Of a stretch of 64,000 bases of DNA, positions 59,999 to 64,000 are shown in pieces; positions within the stretch are counted from its first letter, which is position 1; each line of letters starts with the position of its first letter. The notes below the pieces were generated by a model that searched no databases, had not been told where the DNA came from, and worked only from the letters and a program-made list of their open reading frames with translations. The stretch covers positions 105,195 to 169,194 of the forward strand of contig CAZVUM010000002.1 in the NCBI GenBank assembly GCA_964629575.1. The letters run 5' to 3'. The translations under genes and the position numbers were made by a program. Origin of the DNA: JAYPWI01 sp964629575. GTDB lineage: Bacteria; Actinomycetota; Acidimicrobiia; Acidimicrobiales; Poriferisodalaceae.

Positions 59999-60006
59999 TC
60001 CCCCTC

Positions 60007-62586
60007 ATGCCTCAGGTTCCCGACAAACCCTCCGTTGACGGGCTCGAAGAGAAGTGGTCCGTACTCTGGGAAGACCGGGGCATCTACGCGTTCGACCGCA
60101 CCAAGACCCGCGACCAGGTCTTCAGCATCGACACGCCGCCGCCCACAGTGAGTGGTTCACTGCACGTCGGCCACGTGTTCAGCTACACGCACACCGACAC
60201 CGTCGCGCGGTACCGACGCATGGCCGGCGAAGAGGTGTTCTACCCGATGGGGTGGGACGACAACGGGCTGCCCACTGAGCGTCGTGTCCAGAACTACTTC
60301 GGCGTGCGGTGCGACCCGTCTCTTCCCTACGACCCGAACTTCGAACCGCCGGCGGACGGCGGCGACGAGAAGGCCATCAAGAAGCGCGGCGACATCAACA
60401 TCAGCCGGCGCAACTTCATCGAACTCTGCCACGTGCTGACGGTCGAGGACGAGAAGGCGTTCGAGGCTCTGTGGCGCCAACTCGGCCTCAGCGTCGACTG
60501 GTCGATGACCTACGCCACGATCGACGAGCACTGCCAGCGGGTGGCCCAGCGCGCCTTTCTACGGAACCTCGCCCGCGGTGAGGCGTACCAGATCGAGGCA
60601 CCGTCCCTGTGGGATGTCACCTTCCGGACCGCAGTCGCCCAGGCCGAGCTCGAGGACAGGGAGGACAGCAGCGCGTACCACAAGCTCGCGTTCCACCGGC
60701 CGGACGGAACCGACATCCTCATCGACACCACTCGGCCCGAGCTGCTTCCCGCATGTGTCGCGCTCGTCGCCCACCCCGAGGACGAGCGATACCAGCCGAT
60801 GTTCGGCTCGACGGTGACCACGCCCGTGTTCGGCGTGGAGGTCCCGGTCCACGCCCACCCCCTCGCCGACCCCGAGAAGGGCACCGGCATCGCGATGATC
60901 TGCACGTTCGGCGACACCACCGACGTCACCTGGTGGCGCGAACTCAACCTGCCGGTGCGCGCCGTGATCAACCGCGGCGGCCGTTTCGTGGAAGAGGCAC
61001 CGCACGGCATCGACTCCGACGCCGGACAAGCCGCCTACGCACGCATGGCAGACAAGACGGTCTTCTCCGCCAAGAAGGAGATCGTGGAGATGCTCACCGA
61101 GTCTGGGGGCCTGGTCGGCGAGCCGCGGCCCATCACCCATGCGGTCAAATACTTCGAGAAGGGCGACCGCCCGCTCGAGATCGTCACCAGCCGTCAGTGG
61201 TACATCCGCAACGGCGGGCGCGACGCCGACCTCAACGCGGCCCTCATCGGGCGCGGCGACGAGATGACGTGGCACCCGTCGTACATGCAGAGCCGCTACA
61301 CCAACTGGATCGACGGGCTGAACGGCGACTGGTTGATCAGCCGTCAGCGGTTCTTCGGCGTTCCGATTCCGCTCTGGTACCGCCTCGACACCAAGGGCGA
61401 GCCGATCTGGGACGAGCCGATCACAGCCGCCGAGTCTTCGCTTCCCGTCGACCCCTCGTCGGACACCCCTGACGGCTACGACGAGAGCCAGCGCGGCTCG
61501 CCTGGCGGTTTCGTCGGCGAGGTCGACGTCATGGACACCTGGGCCACCTCGTCGCTCACCCCGCAGATCGCGTGCGGATGGGAAGAGGACGACGACCTCT
61601 ACTCCAGGACCTACCCGATGGACCTGCGGCCCCAGGCCCACGACATCATTCGCACATGGCTGTTCTCCACCGCAGTGCGCAGCCACCTGGAGGCCGATGC
61701 GGCGCCGTGGAGCAACTGCGCGCTCAGCGGGTGGATCCTCGATCCCGACCGCAAGAAGATGTCCAAGTCCAAGGGCAATGTCGTGACGCCCAAGGCGCTT
61801 CTCGAGCAGTACGGCTCTGACGCCGTGCGGTATTGGGCGGCGAACGGCCGTCCTGGGACCGACACCGCCTTCGACGAAGGCCAGATGAAGATCGGGCGCC
61901 GGCTGGCCATCAAGGTCCTCAACGCGTCGCGATTCGTGCTCGGGCTCGCCGGCGACGCAGACCCCGCTGCCCGCACGGCTGAGGCGGTCACCAACCCCCT
62001 GGATCAGGCGCTGCTCGACCGGTTGGCCGACCTCGTCGAGGCCGCGACGACGGCGTTCGACAGCTTCGACTACGCGAGAGCGCTCGAACGCACCGAAGCC
62101 TTCTTCTGGTCGTTCACCGACGACTACGTGGAGCTGGTGAAGGGTCGCGCCTATGGAGCCCAGGGCGACGCTCTGGCCGCATCCGCTCACGTCACGCTCG
62201 TGACCGCGCTCGACACGCTGCTCCGTCTCTTCGCTCCGTTCCTGCCGTTCGTCACCGAAGAGGTGTGGTCATGGTGGAACGACGGCTCGGTGCACCGCTC
62301 GTCGTGGCCCGACACCGATGGCGTGCGCTCCCTCGCCGGTCACGCCGACCAGGCGATTCTCGACGTCGCCGCCGAGGTGCTCAGCGAGGTTCGGCGGGCC
62401 AAGACCGAGGCCAAGCGGAGTCTGCGCACCGAGGTCACCCGATGCGTCGTCACCGACACCGACGACCGTTTGGCTCTCATCTCCGCTGCGCGTGCCGATC
62501 TCCAAGAGGCAGGGAGCATCGCCGAACTGGAGCTTCAGTCCGGCGCCGCGACTGTCGTTCTGACAACACTGGCCCCGGAGTCGTAG
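60007..62586 (+). CDS. valS: Valyl-tRNA synthetase
   Basis: An 859-residue class I synthetase. The HIGH motif is HVGH at 53-56 in PPTVSGSLHVGHVFSY, an editing domain follows, and KMSKS is at 584-588. GWDDNGLPTERRVQNYF with a conserved GVRCDPSLPYD is a type of ValRS found in some actinobacteria and differs from the E. coli type. The C-terminal end lacks a long coiled-coil. It charges tRNA-Val. Confidence 0.95.
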   Translation: MPQVPDKPSVDGLEEKWSVLWEDRGIYAFDRTKTRDQVFSIDTPPPTVSGSLHVGHVFSYTHTDTVARYRRMAGEEVFYPMGWDDNGLPTERRVQNYFGVRCDPSLPYDPNFEPPADGGDEKAIKKRGDINISRRNFIELCHVLTVEDEKAFEALWRQLGLSVDWSMTYATIDEHCQRVAQRAFLRNLARGEAYQIEAPSLWDVTFRTAVAQAELEDREDSSAYHKLAFHRPDGTDILIDTTRPELLPACVALVAHPEDERYQPMFGSTVTTPVFGVEVPVHAHPLADPEKGTGIAMICTFGDTTDVTWWRELNLPVRAVINRGGRFVEEAPHGIDSDAGQAAYARMADKTVFSAKKEIVEMLTESGGLVGEPRPITHAVKYFEKGDRPLEIVTSRQWYIRNGGRDADLNAALIGRGDEMTWHPSYMQSRYTNWIDGLNGDWLISRQRFFGVPIPLWYRLDTKGEPIWDEPITAAESSLPVDPSSDTPDGYDESQRGSPGGFVGEVDVMDTWATSSLTPQIACGWEEDDDLYSRTYPMDLRPQAHDIIRTWLFSTAVRSHLEADAAPWSNCALSGWILDPDRKKMSKSKGNVVTPKALLEQYGSDAVRYWAANGRPGTDTAFDEGQMKIGRRLAIKVLNASRFVLGLAGDADPAARTAEAVTNPLDQALLDRLADLVEAATTAFDSFDYARALERTEAFFWSFTDDYVELVKGRAYGAQGDALAASAHVTLVTALDTLLRLFAPFLPFVTEEVWSWWNDGSVHRSSWPDTDGVRSLAGHADQAILDVAAEVLSEVRRAKTEAKRSLRTEVTRCVVTDTDDRLALISAARADLQEAGSIAELELQSGAATVVLTTLAPES

Positions 62587-62636
62587 ATCGCTCCGAACTT
62601 GCGGGCTAGGGTCCCGCAAGATTCGGAGGAAGTCGG

Positions 62637-63971
62637 GTGGAGGCACCAACTGGGGTAGTACGAAAGTCTTGGATCGCGGCGGTCGCCGTGGCCGTGCTGG
62701 CGACCATGCTCGCTCCGGCGGTGTCCGCCCAGGTGCGCGAACACTTCCCGCCGGACGCCCCGTCTGGCTATCTGATCGCAGGCGCGAGCGGCGGCGAGAT
62801 CTACAACTTCGGCGCGGCTGAGTACTCGGGCTCCGCAGCCGATGACCCCGTCGACTTCGACGCCGTCGGCATCGCAGCGACACCCACCGGCCAGGGCTAC
62901 TGGCTGGTGAGCGCCGAGGGCCAGGTCCGCGGCTACGGAGACGCTGTGTTCCGCGGTGACGCCGCGGGGCTCGGCCTCGCCGCACCCATCGTGGCCATCG
63001 AACCGACCGACAGCGGCAACGGCTACTGGCTCGCGTCGGCGGACGGAGGCGTGTTCACCTTCGGCGACGCCGACTACTTCGGATCCGTCGCGCATCTTCC
63101 AATCGCCCAGCCGATCGTCGGCTTGGCCGCGACAGCGGACGAAACCGGCTACTGGCTGGCGGCGAGCGACGGCGGCGTCTTCGCGCTCGGCTCGGCTGGC
63201 TTCCACGGCTCGGCCGGCGCGATCGCCCTCAACCAGCCGATCGTCGACATGGTCGAGTCGCTCAACGGCGACGGCTACTGGCTGATCGCCCAGGACGGCG
63301 GCGCATTCAGCTACGGCGACGTCGACTTCCACGGTTCGCTCGGCAACAGCGACCTCAACGGCGAGCACATCGTCGACGCCGAGGTCAGTCCAGACGGCGA
63401 CGGCTACTGGATGGTGGGCCACCTCGGGTCGGTGTTCGCATTCGGAAGCGCGAGCTACATGGGCGGAGCATCCGCCGGCCCAGAGGAGCCCATCGGTGCG
63501 ATGGCCGCCCGACCACAGGGCGACGGCTACTGGCTCGCAACCGCACCCGGCCACGACTGGCTCGGCCCGGCGATTCCCGCCAACTCCGGAACCGGTCGCC
63601 GGATCGTTTACTCGAACAGCGACCAGCGGGTCTGGCTGATAGAGGACGACGGATCGGTGTTCGACAGCTACCTCATCAGCGGACGCAAAAACGAGCCTCG
63701 CGCCGGCGAATACCAGGTGTTCTCCAAGTCGCGGTACGCATTCGCCGGCCACGACGGAATCACCATGGATTGGATGGTGCGGTTCGCCCACGGGCGCCGC
63801 CTGGCGATCGGGTTCCACTCCATCCCGAAATATGCCAATGGAACGCCGATGCAGACCGAGGAACAGCTCGGCACGTATCGGTCAGGCGGCTGCGTGCGTC
63901 AGCGAAACGACAAGGCCGAGCAGCTGTTCCACTGGGCACCCGTGGGCACCAAGGTCGTCGTCCTGCCGTAA
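62637..63971 (+). CDS. Secreted L,D-transpeptidase with GYWL repeats
   Basis: A 444-residue protein: signal peptide (about 10-33, ending VSAQ), then six GYWL/GYWM-containing repeats (about residues 82-300; GNGYWLASADGGVFTFGDADY), likely a beta-propeller or wall-binding array. The C-terminal 120 residues are a YkuD domain with HSIPKYANG and SGGCVRQRND (Cys419), the catalytic site that crosslinks peptidoglycan or anchors proteins. GGAGGAAG before the GTG at 62637 supports the start. Confidence 0.87.
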   Translation: MEAPTGVVRKSWIAAVAVAVLATMLAPAVSAQVREHFPPDAPSGYLIAGASGGEIYNFGAAEYSGSAADDPVDFDAVGIAATPTGQGYWLVSAEGQVRGYGDAVFRGDAAGLGLAAPIVAIEPTDSGNGYWLASADGGVFTFGDADYFGSVAHLPIAQPIVGLAATADETGYWLAASDGGVFALGSAGFHGSAGAIALNQPIVDMVESLNGDGYWLIAQDGGAFSYGDVDFHGSLGNSDLNGEHIVDAEVSPDGDGYWMVGHLGSVFAFGSASYMGGASAGPEEPIGAMAARPQGDGYWLATAPGHDWLGPAIPANSGTGRRIVYSNSDQRVWLIEDDGSVFDSYLISGRKNEPRAGEYQVFSKSRYAFAGHDGITMDWMVRFAHGRRLAIGFHSIPKYANGTPMQTEEQLGTYRSGGCVRQRNDKAEQLFHWAPVGTKVVVLP

Positions 63972-64000
63972 CTCGCAGCAATCCTCGCTCGCTGCGCTCG

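Noticed and set aside
57636..60038. An 800-codon open frame on the plus strand across the acyl-CoA dehydrogenase and GGDEF genes
   Set aside because: It is antisense to two clear genes and rich in Arg, His and Gly without motifs; long shadow frames are expected at this GC content.

Overview
The window is GC-rich and densely coded, with many 1 to 11 nt overlaps between consecutive genes. A WhiB regulator next to a PdtaS-type kinase, a DUF3107 protein, a 71-residue biotin carrier, five predicted F420-dependent (LLM-class) oxidoreductases and a mycothiol-type enzyme point to an actinobacterium. A complete System I cytochrome c maturation operon and GYWL-repeat wall proteins suggest the Acidimicrobiia branch; this lineage call is an inference from gene content. 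The sequence is a scaffold: six runs of exactly 100 N occur, and four of them lie inside or beside tandem repeats. No tRNA, rRNA or CRISPR array was seen.

Layout. 1-10.6 kb is housekeeping: the start of etfB, a lipid kinase, a glycerophosphodiesterase, whiB1 with a CRP-like site, pdtaS, two coupled Get3/ArsA-like ATPases behind a DUF3107 gene, selO, mrp, a SufR-like regulator and a histidine phosphatase. 10.6-17.3 kb is a nine-gene ccm operon, ccmA to ccmI, on the minus strand. 17.4-22.4 kb holds a sortase with a hexapeptide repeat, a biotin carrier, two membrane proteins, a TetR regulator and an HDOD-GGDEF protein.

22.5-50.2 kb is a catabolic and accessory region. It carries three CaiB/BaiF CoA-transferases, five LLM enzymes, two medium-chain dehydrogenases, a two-component system that looks co-transcribed with an LLM enzyme and a hydrolase, a 2-hydroxyacid dehydrogenase, an Ldh2-type dehydrogenase, an acetoacetate-decarboxylase-like protein, a ThDP enzyme, a TauD-type dioxygenase and an IpdAB-like CoA-transferase pair. 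Together they look like degradation modules for CoA-linked acids, with substrates unknown. Repeats (86 bp, 9 bp, palindromes) sit between these modules. An MFS exporter and a MscS channel follow.

53.6-57.1 kb appears to be a compact integrative element of about 3.5 kb, inserted in the 3' end of an acyl-CoA dehydrogenase gene. A 25-bp identical core lies at both ends, and the last codons of the dehydrogenase occur twice. The element carries a tyrosine integrase that is broken by an apparent frameshift and a sequence gap, a 91-residue protein coupled to it, an excisionase-like gene and a HicA-like toxin/HTH antitoxin pair. The right end has the intact dehydrogenase, a GGDEF protein, valS and a GYWL-repeat L,D-transpeptidase.

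Many start codons without a Shine-Dalgarno sequence have a TANNNT hexamer 6 to 9 nt upstream, which suggests leaderless transcripts are common. I used this to choose some starts.
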